A stretch of DNA of 64,000 nt, from NCBI GenBank assembly GCA_914767715.1, contig OU612065.1:9238001-9302000 (forward strand). Reading direction: 5' to 3'. Positions 41,101 to 53,459 of the stretch are shown here, piece after piece. Numbering within the stretch: the stretch's first letter is position 1; each line of letters begins with the position of its first letter. A model generated the notes under the pieces. It searched no databases, was not told the DNA's origin, and was given only the letters and a program-made list of their open reading frames with translations. The position numbers were made by a program, and so were the translations under genes. The DNA comes from Membranipora membranacea (taxonomy: Eukaryota; Bryozoa; Gymnolaemata; Cheilostomatida; Membraniporidae).

Positions 41101-41813
41101 GCAGATCAGAGATATCGGGGAGCAGGTAAGAACTCACAATACATAATACCACACCTTGCTGCATATTTATGTCGACTCTTCCATAGCGAACACATTTTAA
41201 CTGTTTTTTTAATTTTTCTACTTTGCTAAAATTGCGTATTCAGATAATCATGTTTTTCTGCAGAACTCTAAATATCAAAAATCAAAGTTTCAACCATACT
41301 TTGCCGGATAGTCAACTGTTATCTGCTCTGGGAAACAGTACTTGATTGATATGGGCTTGTTTTTCCGCTCAAAACATATGTAGTATCCAAATACTTCTAA
41401 GTACCATGGAGCTCTTGGAATTACGGTGCACTTCATTCAAGTCTCTTTTGACCACCAAATTTGGTCTTAATTGAGCAAATTCAGGTTTAGGTGAAGGTTT
41501 AGGTTTAGAATGCACATGTAGAAACAAACTGGCTGAGCTAAGTGCTATTTTGGATTTGGGACCTGTGACTCTGTATCTTATTTCTGTCAGGCGTTCATCC
41601 CCTTCTTTGATTTATACTTATGATTTACGTCTTGTGTTTCAGCGTGGTTGTGCATGTTGGTGCTCGCTTGGCAGAGGTGTGCACATGAATGAAACTGGCT
41701 GGACGATATTACGAATCTTATCTCAGCGTAACACAGACGAGGTAGCTAAGCAGTTTGTCCAACTGAAGTCTGCTGTGAGAAATGAGGAGAATCAACCACA
41801 GCATCACAGATAA
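2230..41813 (+). CDS. unc13: Unc-13 / Munc13 synaptic vesicle priming protein, complete gene
   Basis: Unc-13 proteins open syntaxin and template SNARE assembly at release sites, making vesicles fusion-competent; they act at the plasma membrane with RIM, Munc18 and calmodulin. I assembled 42 coding exons whose phases all agree, giving 1823 codons plus stop for the long form using exons 8a and 21a (human UNC13A, from recall, is about 1700). Domain order: C2A about residues 1-131, acidic and serine-rich linker, basic Trp-containing segment about 550-567, C1 about 679-730, C2B about 800-935, MUN about 960-1640, C2C about 1650-1790. With exon 8b the form is 1719 aa; from the alternative start exon it is about 1776 aa. 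The start ATG gives MSLLCIKVKSAKV, matching the vertebrate N-terminus. Exon coordinates are in the block entries below. Close similarity throughout makes the family call secure; which paralogue or isoform is expressed where cannot be seen. Confidence 0.97.
5166..7698. other. unc13 intron 5 (2.5 kb) with tandem repeat
   Basis: I see no supported exon here. It contains a short tandem repeat at 6647-6726 and a copy of a small palindromic motif at 5376-5415 (ctagccaatgtcttggctca...) related to one at 38668-38760. ORFs at 5391-6089 and 7105-7332 have no splice support or family resemblance. Confidence 0.55.
6647..6726. repeat. Minisatellite, five copies of a 15-16 bp unit
   Basis: The unit is gggacttatagtgaa, repeated about five times with small changes (agcgg or gacgg at the junctions). 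It lies in unc13 intron 5 and is likely length-variable between individuals. There are no unique spacers, so it is not a CRISPR-type array. Confidence 0.95.
7699..8612 (+). CDS. unc13: unc13 exons 6-7: linker after C2A
   Basis: Exon 6 (7699-7769) encodes [20 protein letters not shown] followed by SEDE, matching the conserved segment after vertebrate C2A (IPEEEARYWAKKLEQLN). Exon 7 (8582-8612) encodes [10 protein letters not shown] plus one base. The basic RRRNS at the end of exon 7 resembles a basophilic-kinase phosphorylation site (inference). Exon 7 leaves one carried base, which sets the phase that both alternative exons 8a and 8b accept. Confidence 0.9.
9447..10221 (+). CDS. unc13: unc13 exon 8a: alternative Asp/Asn/His-rich linker exon
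   Basis: This 775-base exon (tttcag acceptor, ggtgagttt donor) encodes about 258 low-complexity residues. It opens with [13 protein letters not shown], which recalls the DSDYRSE stretch of Munc13-1, and is rich in Asp, Asn, His, Ser and Tyr. Its second half has proline-rich runs ([19 protein letters not shown]), possible SH3- or RIM-BP-type ligands by inference. It enters in phase 1 and leaves in phase 2, the same as exon 8b, and joins exon 9 at 12310. Joining it to 8b instead would meet a stop after a few codons. Most of it would be disordered. Confidence 0.85.
10222..11343. other. unc13 intron between alternative exons 8a and 8b
   Basis: I searched this 1.1 kb for a small exon that would fix the phase between 8a and 8b and saw none with convincing splice sites and coding character. 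An ORF at 10927-11118 has no support. If such a micro-exon existed, 8a and 8b could be joined, so this gap matters for the mutual-exclusion claim. Confidence 0.5.
11344..11806 (+). CDS. unc13: unc13 exon 8b: alternative acidic linker exon with degron-like motifs
   Basis: This 463-base exon (tttcgacag acceptor, donor cag/gttttt) encodes about 154 residues: an acidic, serine-rich first part and a basic end ([20 protein letters not shown], then [10 protein letters not shown]) with Trp residues on a basic background, resembling a calmodulin- or membrane-binding helix. Two DSGxxS motifs occur: DSGHSS (11355-11372) and DSGVSS (11559-11576), the latter a good match to the beta-TrCP phosphodegron. 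It takes over one base from exon 7 and passes two to exon 9, exactly as 8a does. It is not a duplicate of 8a; the sequences are unrelated. No transcript evidence is available here. Confidence 0.8.
12310..14450 (+). CDS. unc13: unc13 exons 9-11: linker with probable calmodulin-binding helix
   Basis: Exon 9 (12310-12384) encodes [20 protein letters not shown] and a short tail. Exon 10 (12842-12946) encodes [19 protein letters not shown] and on; its donor (gttact) is weak, so it may be skipped, and skipping keeps the frame because it is 105 bases. Exon 11 (14201-14450) ends in [19 protein letters not shown], which aligns with AKANWLRAFNKVRMQLQE of Munc13-1, the calmodulin-binding segment in that family. 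A Trp followed by hydrophobics at spaced positions on a strongly basic helix fits. Exon 11 ends in phase 0 and joins exon 12 at 18841. Confidence 0.88.
12947..14200. other. unc13 intron 10
   Basis: I see no exon or repeat worth naming in this 1.25 kb. It is AT-rich with scattered short ORFs only. Confidence 0.5.
14451..16173. other. unc13 intron 11; likely promoter region of the short form
   Basis: No coding exon is evident. If the exon at 16174 is a first exon, its promoter and leader lie in this 1.7 kb. The reading frame stays open upstream of that ATG to about 16050 without an ATG. A weak acceptor-like site (acattcag, ending at 16152) is in phase with exon 11 and would instead make the exon an internal cassette. 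Confidence 0.4.
16174..17733 (+). CDS. unc13: unc13 alternative N-terminal exon (short form without C2A)
   Basis: One long exon of 520 codons begins [20 protein letters not shown] and ends at a perfect donor (gat/gtaagt) in phase 0, the phase that exon 12 needs. It has a basic amphipathic start ([20 protein letters not shown]) followed by acidic, Ser-rich disordered sequence. A DSGVNS phosphodegron-like motif sits at 16492-16509. Known animal unc13 genes use alternative promoters to make C2A-less forms (bMunc13-2, UNC-13S, fly Unc13B), some recruited by other active-zone scaffolds; this exon has the place and phase for that role. I do not see clear residue similarity to those N-termini. It could also be a large in-frame cassette exon starting at 16153. 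Confidence 0.75.
18841..22512 (+). CDS. unc13: unc13 exons 12-15: linker before C1
   Basis: Exons 18841-18911, 19568-19655, 20090-20131 and 22438-22512 are used by both long and short forms. They encode [20 protein letters not shown], then a segment ending [17 protein letters not shown] (compare DIRKRKPIPLVSDL in Munc13-1), then a 14-codon piece [14 protein letters not shown], then [20 protein letters not shown] followed by NDEDL. The 42-base exon at 20090 and the 75-base exon at 22438 are phase 0 on both sides, so each could be skipped without losing frame. The small exon 14 is the least certain of the four. Confidence 0.85.
20132..24435. other. unc13 introns around exon 15
   Basis: Apart from exon 15 (22438-22512) I see no coding exon in these 4.3 kb. 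The stretch holds the flanked hairpin at 22998-23123. ORFs at 20843-21034, 21291-21671 and 23238-23552 lack splice support and family resemblance. Confidence 0.5.
22998..23123. mobile_element. Hairpin insertion with direct-repeat flanks
   Basis: Arms ctgttcacacggccacg (23011-23027) and its exact reverse complement (23088-23104) enclose an A/T-biased palindromic core rich in ggttt/aaacc, including ttggttttgtacaaaaccaa. The whole is bracketed by near-identical direct repeats, tgacaacctagc (22998-23009) and tgacaaccctagc (23111-23123), which look like a target-site duplication. This is the layout of a small non-autonomous foldback or MITE-type element. No transposase is present. Confidence 0.75.
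24436..24655 (+). CDS. unc13: unc13 exon 16: C1 (diacylglycerol/phorbol ester) domain
   Basis: A single exon carries the full C1 domain: H-x12-C-x2-C, then C-x2-C, H-x2-C and a final C, with [18 protein letters not shown] and [20 protein letters not shown] visible. It is preceded by [17 protein letters not shown], nearly the vertebrate sequence. The zinc-binding His equivalent to the H567 mutated in mouse studies is present, as is the Trp in LLWG that in Munc13-1 partly shields the lipid site. The domain should bind diacylglycerol and enhance priming during activity. Confidence 0.97.
26185..28583 (+). CDS. unc13: unc13 exons 17-20: C1-C2B linker and first half of C2B
   Basis: Exons 26185-26305, 26565-26671, 28018-28159 and 28542-28583. 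They encode the conserved linker ([20 protein letters not shown], then [19 protein letters not shown]) and the first C2B strands, with loop 1 reading [17 protein letters not shown]. The two aspartates in that loop correspond to Ca2+ ligands of Munc13-1 C2B. Exon 20 ends within the codon for the Trp of VRVWDED, so its last two bases must be completed by exon 21a or 21b. Confidence 0.95.
28896..29023 (+). CDS. unc13: unc13 exon 21a: C2B Ca2+-loop exon, basic version
   Basis: This 128-base exon encodes [20 protein letters not shown], then [18 protein letters not shown] and VWYNL. It supplies Ca2+-binding loop 3 (DED) and the adjacent basic segment that in Munc13s contacts acidic phospholipids. 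It accepts two bases and hands on one. It is nearer than 21b to vertebrate UNC13A ([20 protein letters not shown]) in having DDD followed by a lysine. Exon 21b, 208 bases downstream, is a paralogous replacement with the same phases. Confidence 0.95.
29232..29362 (+). CDS. unc13: unc13 exon 21b: duplicated C2B Ca2+-loop exon, less basic version
   Basis: This 131-base exon encodes [20 protein letters not shown], then [18 protein letters not shown] and DVWYNL. It keeps the DED calcium ligands but changes the third Asp to Asn, Lys to Gln and RKN to RST, and adds one residue (TSHES for TPES). It therefore carries fewer positive charges beside the Ca2+ loop than 21a. Its phases equal those of 21a; using both would shift the frame and reach a stop within about 25 codons. 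Many third-codon positions differ between the two, so the duplication is old and both copies look maintained by selection. Confidence 0.93.
30251..30366 (+). CDS. unc13: unc13 exon 22: end of C2B
   Basis: This exon encodes [20 protein letters not shown], then [19 protein letters not shown], almost identical to the vertebrate sequence that closes C2B and leads to MUN. It follows either version of exon 21 with one carried base and ends in phase 0. Confidence 0.97.
30657..31165. mobile_element. Foldback element of about 510 bp in unc13 intron 22
   Basis: The segment from 30657 (gttaatagacagttttctga) to about 30830 is closely complementary to about 30995-31165, with a middle of roughly 165 bases. 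Matching stretches include gagctcttattta, cggagttgtc, ctccagtttggtacttttaa, agagggttatctt and the inner ttgattcagagtctgca. It has no ORF of note. This is the form of a foldback or MITE-class DNA transposon relic. If transcribed with the unc13 pre-mRNA it would form a long hairpin between exons 22 and 23. Edges are approximate; I could not define a target duplication. Confidence 0.85.
31543..39915 (+). CDS. unc13: unc13 exons 23-38: MUN domain
   Basis: Sixteen exons: 31543-31605, 32749-32846, 33001-33220, 33491-33580, 34445-34609, 34859-34968, 35227-35312, 35638-35770, 35899-35995, 36257-36406, 36721-36965, 37377-37541, 37730-37856, 38471-38560, 39031-39127 and 39787-39915, all in phase. They encode the all-helical MUN domain that opens syntaxin-1 and promotes SNARE assembly. 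Recognisable blocks include [78 protein letters not shown] and [14 protein letters not shown]. Exon 36 (38471-38560, [20 protein letters not shown] and on) lies where family members vary most. No gaps, frameshifts or missing blocks were seen. Confidence 0.95.
33298..33320. repeat. Dispersed short palindrome (cccaaactcc family), copies at four sites
   Basis: A motif around gtcccaaactccc, often paired with its reverse complement gagtttggga, recurs at 33298-33320, 39562-39587, 51968-51980 and 62285-62327. The last is the fullest: 14-bp perfect arms with a 15-base spacer. Copies sit in introns of unc13 and COPS2 and in the right-hand spacer. This looks like a genome-dispersed hairpin repeat; its wider abundance cannot be judged here. 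Confidence 0.6.
33990..34044. repeat. 14-bp inverted repeat in unc13 intron 26
   Basis: The arm aatagagcaacaaa (33990-34003) pairs exactly with tttgttgctctatt (34031-34044) across 27 bases. It has no coding role and could be a small decayed element. Confidence 0.7.
37027..37074. repeat. Ten-base tandem repeat (catctcatcc / catcttatcc)
   Basis: About five imperfect units of catctcatcc and catcttatcc lie in unc13 intron 33, soon after the donor at 36966. It is a simple minisatellite without other meaning visible. Confidence 0.85.
40037..41813 (+). CDS. unc13: unc13 exons 39-42: C2C domain and stop
   Basis: Exons 40037-40132, 40379-40538, 40999-41125 and 41643-41813 encode the C-terminal C2[21 protein letters not shown], then [20 protein letters not shown] and [21 protein letters not shown]2C does not bind Ca2+ in the family but anchors the vesicle side of the bridging molecule. 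The stop is TAA at 41811-41813. The acceptor of exon 41 (gatattgaag at 40998) is weak in pyrimidines but keeps both frame and alignment. Confidence 0.95.
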
Positions 41814-41939
41814 TGTTGTAGTTATCAAATAGAATAATATAATATACATTATCAGCTACATTTTGACAGGAGGGTTGTGTTTAGGTATTATGCCATTATG
41901 CCATTAAAAGTATCACAAACGCAGCTTACGTCTTTTCAT

Positions 41940-41945
41940 AATAAA
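41940..41945 (+). terminator. unc13 poly(A) signal
   Basis: A canonical AATAAA lies 127 bases after the unc13 stop codon and is the first one downstream, which makes it the likely 3' end signal. Confidence 0.7.
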
Positions 41946-43377
41946 CAGCCTCAATAGGAGGTCGACATTTTATAGAATATATATCGATCAAGTCCCAGGC
42001 CTCAGATGTGTTCAAAACGGACAAAGGGACAAAGGGACAAAACGATCTACCATTGTTTAATCTCTATTTATAAATTTTCTTATTACTTGTACCACTAAAT
42101 TTTTAATGATTCTAGTCAGACAATTGGGTATTATACAAAGCAATATTATCCTGGTTGTCATTTTATGCATTTCGGTTTTTTTGCATTTTATTTCATATTT
42201 CTAACCTTATAGAGGTCATGTAGGTTCTAATCAATATGGTTATGGCTATGAGGCCAAAATCGAGCAAAATATCATCGCTGCTGTTCCCTAAAGTGATCTT
42301 TTGTCATATTAGGCATTCCAATTTCCAAAACTCTTTTATTTTTTACTCCAAAATCTCTGTTGTATTTGGACAGAACAGTTTATTTATTTACATCATAATT
42401 GGTTCATTTGTCAATCTCTAATTATTCTCTATTGCATTCTTTTTGTTTCGATATGTTATGAATTTAGCCTTAGGAGTGTTATTGCACTGTACAAGAATCG
42501 CTTACCAACAGCTATTCTAGTATTTCTTATTATTTAATGATTTGAGGATACAAGAGTTGATCATGGGTTCAACACATGGGTTATGTCATGTATAGATGAT
42601 GACTATCTGTCCAATTTATTATCACTTTCCGATTATTTTTGTCAGAATGGTATATTTTAATAATATATGGGAGGATGTATAACATTCGCACTAAATACTT
42701 GATAAACTGATAAACCTCATACTCGTCCATGAGCTTAATACACTTTGCATTGGCTTTCCATACAGTAACAAGAAGTCCCTTGAAAAGCCGCCATTTCGAC
42801 GCCATTCAGATTTTGTTAGACAATGTTGCATTATCAAGTTGGAGCTCTCTTTTTCCTACATAAGTTCAGGCTAACATTTCTCTCATGTTAGGGAGTGTTT
42901 TCAAGATGCTGAGCAAAGCAACAAAAATAACCTAGCCGGCGTAGGTCAAACATATTCTTAGATTTTTGAATTAACATGATATCTCAAACTACACCACATA
43001 AATAAATACTATGATATTACATTTCGTGTAGTCAAGGTCCTCGGTGTGGTCACTCACCACAGAAAAGGCTGGGAAGTTTGATCAATTCAAATTAAGAAGT
43101 CATTACTATTTGGCTAACCTGTTTTATGGAGACCAAAGCTGCCAGAGCATTGTAACACTTTCTAAACAGACCTCAGTGAATTCAGTATTAATCATTTTAA
43201 TGCCATTTTTTGAGAGGAAAGACCACAAACAGGACAAAGTTCCACTGAGGGACTTTGCAAAACAATATAAGACTCGATCAGTCAAAATAGAGATTGGAAA
43301 CTCTTAAACCGAAGCAGAAATAAATAAATACCCGTTCTAAGTTCTAAGTTCATTTTATGTCGTTTTTGATGAACCAG
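41946..43377. other. Spacer between unc13 and DDA1 3' ends
   Basis: The two genes converge here. The only item of note is a small minus-strand ORF described separately (42581-42805). A plus-strand ORF at 43044-43307 has no recognisable similarity. I see nothing else. Confidence 0.5.
42581..42805 (-). CDS. Candidate small gene, 74 codons, unidentified
   Basis: This minus-strand ORF starts ATGGCGTCGAAATGGCGGC and encodes MASKWRLFKGLLVTVWKANA, then KCIKLMDEYEVYQFIKYLV and a weaker tail. The start region is unusually CpG-bearing for this window and contains aaatggcggc, a YY1-like/short-leader initiator-like motif common at the 5' ends of housekeeping genes. The basic, hydrophobic N-terminus would suit a mitochondrial protein. 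TTTATT stretches near 42380 could give minus-strand poly(A) signals. I do not recognise the protein; it may be the first exon of a split gene or a chance ORF. Confidence 0.3.
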   Translation of the reverse strand: MASKWRLFKGLLVTVWKANAKCIKLMDEYEVYQFIKYLVRMLYILPYIIKIYHSDKNNRKVIINWTDSHHLYMT

Positions 43378-43383
43378 TTTATT
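43378..43383 (-). terminator. Possible DDA1 poly(A) signal
   Basis: TTTATT on the plus strand is AATAAA on the minus strand. It lies about 580 bases beyond the DDA1 stop; I saw no canonical signal nearer. Confidence 0.4.
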
Positions 43384-43445
43384 CTTATAGTTTCTTTTGC
43401 GTTTTCCATTCGAACACATATAGACTTATAAATTAAAGGAGAAAA

Positions 43446-44082
43446 ACAGACATCAACAGATCATTTTCATAATACATAGTGAAAAAAACCATAAATTGTT
43501 ATCAATTGCTGTGGAAGTAAAAAAACCTTGACTGGTGATATTAGGGTATTTACTGCAGTGGAGCGCTGTATGATGAAATGATGAAACCTACAGATACTTG
43601 CCGTATCCTATGAATACATTGTGACCAGGGAATGAGCGCTCACTATAGTTGATCATCTGATCTGACAAATAACCATGGCACATCTTTGTGTCAAAATAGT
43701 AGGTTGTAAGAGTATTATCTATCACGAAAAAAATCAACTTGGCTAACATGAACATATAATATCATTGGATACCATGGATATATTGTAAGTACCACAAATT
43801 CTCTTCAACACCTAAGAAAGGCATACACATTTTGCTATTGTGTATGACACATTTACAAACACCGAGCAGTGTGCTTTGTATTACATGTTTGGTGCCGATG
43901 TAAAGTTGCTTCCTTTTTGTGTGATTTATAAACACCATCTCTGTAATTATGTTGTGGTCTATGGTTACGAAGTCATTTTCATACGCTTTTGTGGACTTTC
44001 ACTTTGCACATCTTCAGCACCCTCTCGTTTGTTTTTCTGCAAGAAATACAGACATCAACACATAAAATTCATAATACATATA
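43446..44082. repeat. Direct repeat around the last DDA1 exon boundary
   Basis: The stretch acagacatcaaca...ttcataatacata occurs at about 43446-43480 and again at about 44050-44082. The second copy overlaps the polypyrimidine tract before the last DDA1 exon. The first copy looks like a decayed duplicate of that intron end without a usable acceptor. The similarity covers only about 35 bases, so this is weak. Confidence 0.35.
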
Positions 44083-47000
44083 ATCAAGTAACTGCCAGCT
44101 GCAGGCATTTCTTCACTAACAACCATAAGCTTACTGGAGATAATAAGGAAGATCTAGAAGAACCCAGATTATGAGACTACTCATGATCGAAACAGGACTT
44201 TGAGAAAATATTTTTTTCACATATTCTATGGCTTTCTCACTGGTATATCCATGCTTAGGGATGTTATAACCTGTCTGTGCTCTCACCGCCGTGTCCACTT
44301 TGGTGGCGAAATACCATTTATAAGAAATATAGTATTCCAGTGCTACAGGAACCGATCTTGACACAATGTCGCAGAATGGGGACTTACCACCTCTAACATA
44401 AAATATGTTATACCATTGCGAGATTCAGCCTCAAACTTTTAGCGTTCATCAGCTGGCGCTTTTGTGAAAATCAGTGCAATGATGCCTCTGTCATAGAAAT
44501 CCATAAATTTTATTTCCCGTCATTTGCTACATCAGTTGGGGTTGACTGTTTGCTTAGCATTCAACTAGGGTAACACCTCACATCATCACTCCAAATTCTC
44601 AGGCATTAGCCCCTAACAATTTTAAAAGTTGGCCCATCAACTTCTCTTAAGCGTTTGACAGCAGTGTGTAAAAATGAGGCATCTAACCATAGGATTACTT
44701 CCATTTAGGCCCTGATCTTAGATTTGACTTGCACGTCCATTATATTATTGAAGGACAAAGCATCCGCCCATGCTATAGTGCAGCATAAAATATCAGGTGT
44801 TACTTTGTCATTTGTTTTATAGAGCTTGGAGGTGGTATCTGCATGTGGTGGTATTGCATTTGACTGAGATAGGTAAAAAGACACTTGAAAGTTATCAAAA
44901 ATTCTGTCAGGACCTTAACTTCAGGATATGGGATGGTCATGAATCAGGATTATCTGTCAGAAAACGAGTATCCCTCCAGTCATAAAATTTCCGCTTTGTT
45001 TCCAAGGTATCATAAAATGACAATCACTCATATCACCAGTACCTTGACAGAGAGACGCCTTATCATTAATTCAATAGAATGACGCTTCCAAATAATTACA
45101 TTTTTTACAACCTCACATGAATATTTCTATTTTACTTGGTTTTGTATGTCTTCATGACTTTGACAAGCAAACAAAGTTGATCTGTATATATCTTTAGGTT
45201 GTTGAAAAGGCAATGCTGAGATTACAGGCCATTACATTTTATTAATGAGCAATCGCAATTATTTTGCAATGCTATCCCGGAACACTGTGAGTTTGAAATA
45301 TTTTTTATCCTAGTGCAGAACGGAGGAGTGACGCATACCATCGATCATATGAATACTGAGAATACCTGATGCACAGGGTTGTGTGTTACCTACGTCACTT
45401 ATTCTTTAATTAGGTCAAGACATCCTAGCATTGAGATCTTCATATACCCCATTGATACTCCTACACTACTCCAATGCAATGTTTAGATCCTGCAAATTCA
45501 GTGTATTACCTAGGCTTTGTTACTATGTTACTATATTTCTTATTATGCTTCTTGCACCTCTCTCATGTGCCAACTTTTAAGTGATATTGTTTATCAGTTA
45601 GACAATGAAATTCACAGCAGTGCCTAACATTTCAGTAGAAACAGTGATCAAACATGTATTATATAAAACCACTGTTGGAAGAACCAGCTTTCCGGAATTC
45701 AATGATCACTAATTTGCCTGAGTAGCAGCAGTAGGTTAAAATCCTTTTTTTCCCACAATGTTTTAAATACAAGTAACCAGCTTCGTCTCTATGTAACTTT
45801 GAATCTTGTAAAAAACATACCTTATTGATTTGTTGCAGATATCTCAGGAGTATATTCGTTTTTTCTGTAGTTATTACGACTAAAAATAGATGTGATAACC
45901 TATATATCATAAACTGCAGAGGCAAGCAACAAACTACAAGACGGTTGGATGGTATTTGCGTCTATTTTTGCAGCAAAGTAGCAACAATGATCTGACTATG
46001 AGCACTTTTGACATATTGAATCTTGTCCTAGTTAATCAAACATGGGAGTAGAGCGACAAACTCACAAATTGACAAACCAATCATTTTTAACAACAGAAGC
46101 AATGGAAAACCCCACCACGAGTGCCCGGAGTGATTTTCTAAATAATTAGTGGCGTACACATGTCTTGTTGTAATGAAACACACTCTACAAAATATTGATA
46201 AAAGTACTTCTCAGATAGTTTTAAAAGAGCAAAATATTTGTTTGTATCAGTGCAATCATTGAGCTTGTCTCTGATGCAATAAACAAAGTGGATCATGATT
46301 ATAGATAGGCTATTACAAATCAGGATGTCATGTTTTCATGATTGCTACAGACTGGCTATCATTCTAATTCTAATCAATAGAGGACATTACTACCTTGCTC
46401 TGAAGGGTAATCTTTCGTTTGGATGAAGACTGGTGGCCTCTTGACCTGAAACAAGAATAATCTCATGGCACCAATTACATATAAAGGAGTTCATGAACGT
46501 ATCACAGCAACCAGCAATTTATCTGCACTTATAACAATATCCTATTTGAGGCATGCTGAAACCCTCAGTAAATCGGAACGCAGCCCTAGAGAATAGTCAA
46601 CAAGGATGTAGAGCATCAATATTCAGTACTCAATCAAATTCTGGACAAGGATCCTAATGTATAATATAGTCAACTAAGTTCACCAGGTAAACAATCAGCA
46701 ACAACTTTGAACCAGAATGAAAGAGGAAAAATTCTGTAACATCAGTGTGGAGTTTCAACAGGAATTCCAAACTCAGGACTGATTAATCATCATTCCAGAG
46801 AGGGACCGATTGAGCAAACCCACACGAAATGTTAAACTCATAATCATTTGTGGGCAAATGGATCAGTTTAAAGGCACCTCACTTGAAGAGTCTACAATAT
46901 ACACATAAGCACATGGAACTCACTGAGCTTGATGTTTGTCGCCCCATGCTTGATTGTGAATCTGTACTTGGTTCTATCTTTTGGAAATTCTGACTATTGT

Positions 47001-47991
47001 AGCATGGCAAGTCCTTCAGGAAATCACCCTGTAAAAGACATCAAATCAAGGATAAAACTATATGCCACAAAACATAGTCACACTCGCGCAGGCGAAGACA
47101 GGGTTATTCTCCAATACTGTTCAACACATATTATCAAAGATTCTGAACTGTGTCTTACAAATCTTTGAGGATAGTTATTCTGAGGAAAAGCAGCATTTAA
47201 ATTTGTGGGGCTATGTATAAATTTGTGGGCTATGGATCAATTTCAGTTTATCATAATTGAGAAGATTGCTGTGGATTACCAAGCCAATTATAAAATGAAC
47301 CAACATCACACTTTACTTTAATACCACACTTTGAATAATCCAACACAGAGGTATGCAACAGAACTATCTCACTGCAGGAGCCAACATAACATAGATAATA
47401 CTCCACTATGAGAGGAGAGATTAAGGTAGGCCTAGCCTATGTGTTTTTGTACCAAATATCCCCACACCAGTCAGGATACACTAACTTTTCCTAAATTGAG
47501 GTTGGTATATCTCGTGTAAGACGAGGTCTCAATCCAACAGTTCTACTAGGTCCATAATGTTAGGATTGAAAACTATTCGAGTTACACAAATATGGGATTT
47601 ATATTTTTAATTTGGAAAACTTTAGTAACTTCGCCTATTAAAAGGTTCCGAACTCAAGATTTCAGAGATTTAACACATAACAAGTTGTTTTGTTTACATG
47701 TCCACTATTTCTTAACAAACAAGTTTGTACCATACTATGAATTCTCCCATAAGGAGGCTCTCAATTATCTGAGCAAGATTAGATCATTTGTTGCATGATG
47801 GGAGGGCCTACAGTTACAGAAAAATCAAAATTTCTCCACTCCTCTATGCATTCTCCTTGATCTAATCATCCCTTAGTATAACCAAGTAACCACTCCTTGG
47901 TGTAACCAAGACACTACCGATTTCATAAAACAATAGCACTCATGAGCATTTAGTACAAACAACAAATCTCAAACTTGACAGCACTTACCAT
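43965..47991 (-). CDS. DDA1: DDA1, DET1- and DDB1-associated protein 1
   Basis: DDA1 is a small core partner of DDB1 in CUL4-RING (CRL4) ubiquitin ligases and of the DET1 complex. Five minus-strand coding exons join in phase: 47989-47991 (ATG only), 46924-47028, 46394-46445, 45821-45879 and 43965-44036, giving 96 residues (human, from recall, 102). The protein begins MGDFLKDLPCYNSQNFQKIE (human MADFLKGLPVYNKSNFSRF), continues VKRPPVFIQTKDYPSEQ and [20 protein letters not shown] (human [20 protein letters not shown]), and ends in a basic tail, SESPQKRMKMTS, like the human PPRKVARTDSP. The first block is the part that inserts into DDB1. The start codon is the last three bases of exon 1. None of the exons is long enough to stand out as an ORF. 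The gene is divergent from COPS2. Confidence 0.93.
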
Positions 47992-48984
47992 TATTTCCGC
48001 TTTGAGAGTTGATCAAACTACTATTTATTATGGCAAGTTGAGCTCAGATGAGAGATGTGCAGCTAAAATCCTACCAGTTGGATGGTTATATATATATGTA
48101 TGTTATGGTAGTTGAATACACTACTGTTGTTCTTGTGACTGTTTGTATTTGTGTTGACTAGACAAACTTGCTCCCTCCTAGGACTGGGTTCTAAGTTCTC
48201 TCCTGAATATACAATATATATATAGTAAGTTGACCTGTCTATAGTATAGTACAGCTGTTGGTGACTGTAGGTAGCACTGTGAGCAGCTGTCACTGCCAGT
48301 AAGTAGTATTCATTCAAGTCATTGGATGGTTGCAGTTCATCAAGTAAAGAGAAGAGGTGAAATCACATTCAATATTAAAGTAATAAACAGTTACAATTAC
48401 ATTAGTAATGAGTGAGGTAGCCTGGTAATATTAAGGTGACAATTTGCTATTATACCTATCTATTGTATTTGGTGTGTGATAATATCAGTCACAGAGAGTA
48501 CAGTCCACCTTGTATGAGAGGCTGACTTCTCCAATTCAACCAAATCTGAATAATTAAATGAGAAACCACTGAACTCAATCCAAAATAAATTCAATGTCAA
48601 AGTCAAGTATTAGCTCTGAGTTCAATGTGAGAAATGTCTTATCAATGAACTAAACCTTTAGTTCATCGGTCTTATACAATCTATAGACCGATTATCAATA
48701 AATTATTTGTCTATTTAAGTGTTGGGGCACAACTCAAAGCCCAGCATTTATTGGTAAACCAGTCTAAAGATTTATTGCTAAAATCTGAGGTGCATTGTGG
48801 GTTTTCTTTACTTTTCCGGTTGAAAAATTTGAGAAAAACCAATCCAATGGACTAAACTTAAGGGATCTCTAAGTGCTCCACAAAACCAAAGTGTGGATAA
48901 TTTGACCATTTGTTACATGTCTGAAGTTATCCTGCGGTAACACTCTCCTCTTGCAAACCTTAATATATACCTGGCATAGATAAT
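47992..48984. promoter_or_regulatory. Shared spacer between DDA1 and COPS2, candidate bidirectional promoter
   Basis: The two start codons face away from each other across about 1 kb that contains no coding exon I can support. It must hold both leaders and promoters. Near 48643-48668 lies a copy of the caatgaact/agttcat palindrome also seen at 40-63 and 1550-1580. No TATA box at a convincing distance was seen. Confidence 0.55.

Positions 48985-53459
<4,475 letters not shown>

Noticed and set aside
43588-43642. Exon-like minus-strand segment ending HNVFIGYGKYL and stop
   Set aside because: It has an acceptor but needs two carried bases, while DDA1 exon 4 passes none; the exon at 43965-44036 fits in phase and resembles the DDA1 tail.
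44131-44364. Minus-strand ORF with KVDTAVRAQTGYNIPKHGYT
   Set aside because: Lies in the last DDA1 intron, has no ATG, and a first attempt to use 44287-44342 as a DDA1 exon was displaced by the clear homologous exon at 45821-45879.
46924-46993. Alternative reading of DDA1 exon 2 as RTKYRFTIKHGATN
   Set aside because: A different frame of the same exon; the frame starting at 47028 gives the DDA1 N-terminus and correct phases on both sides.
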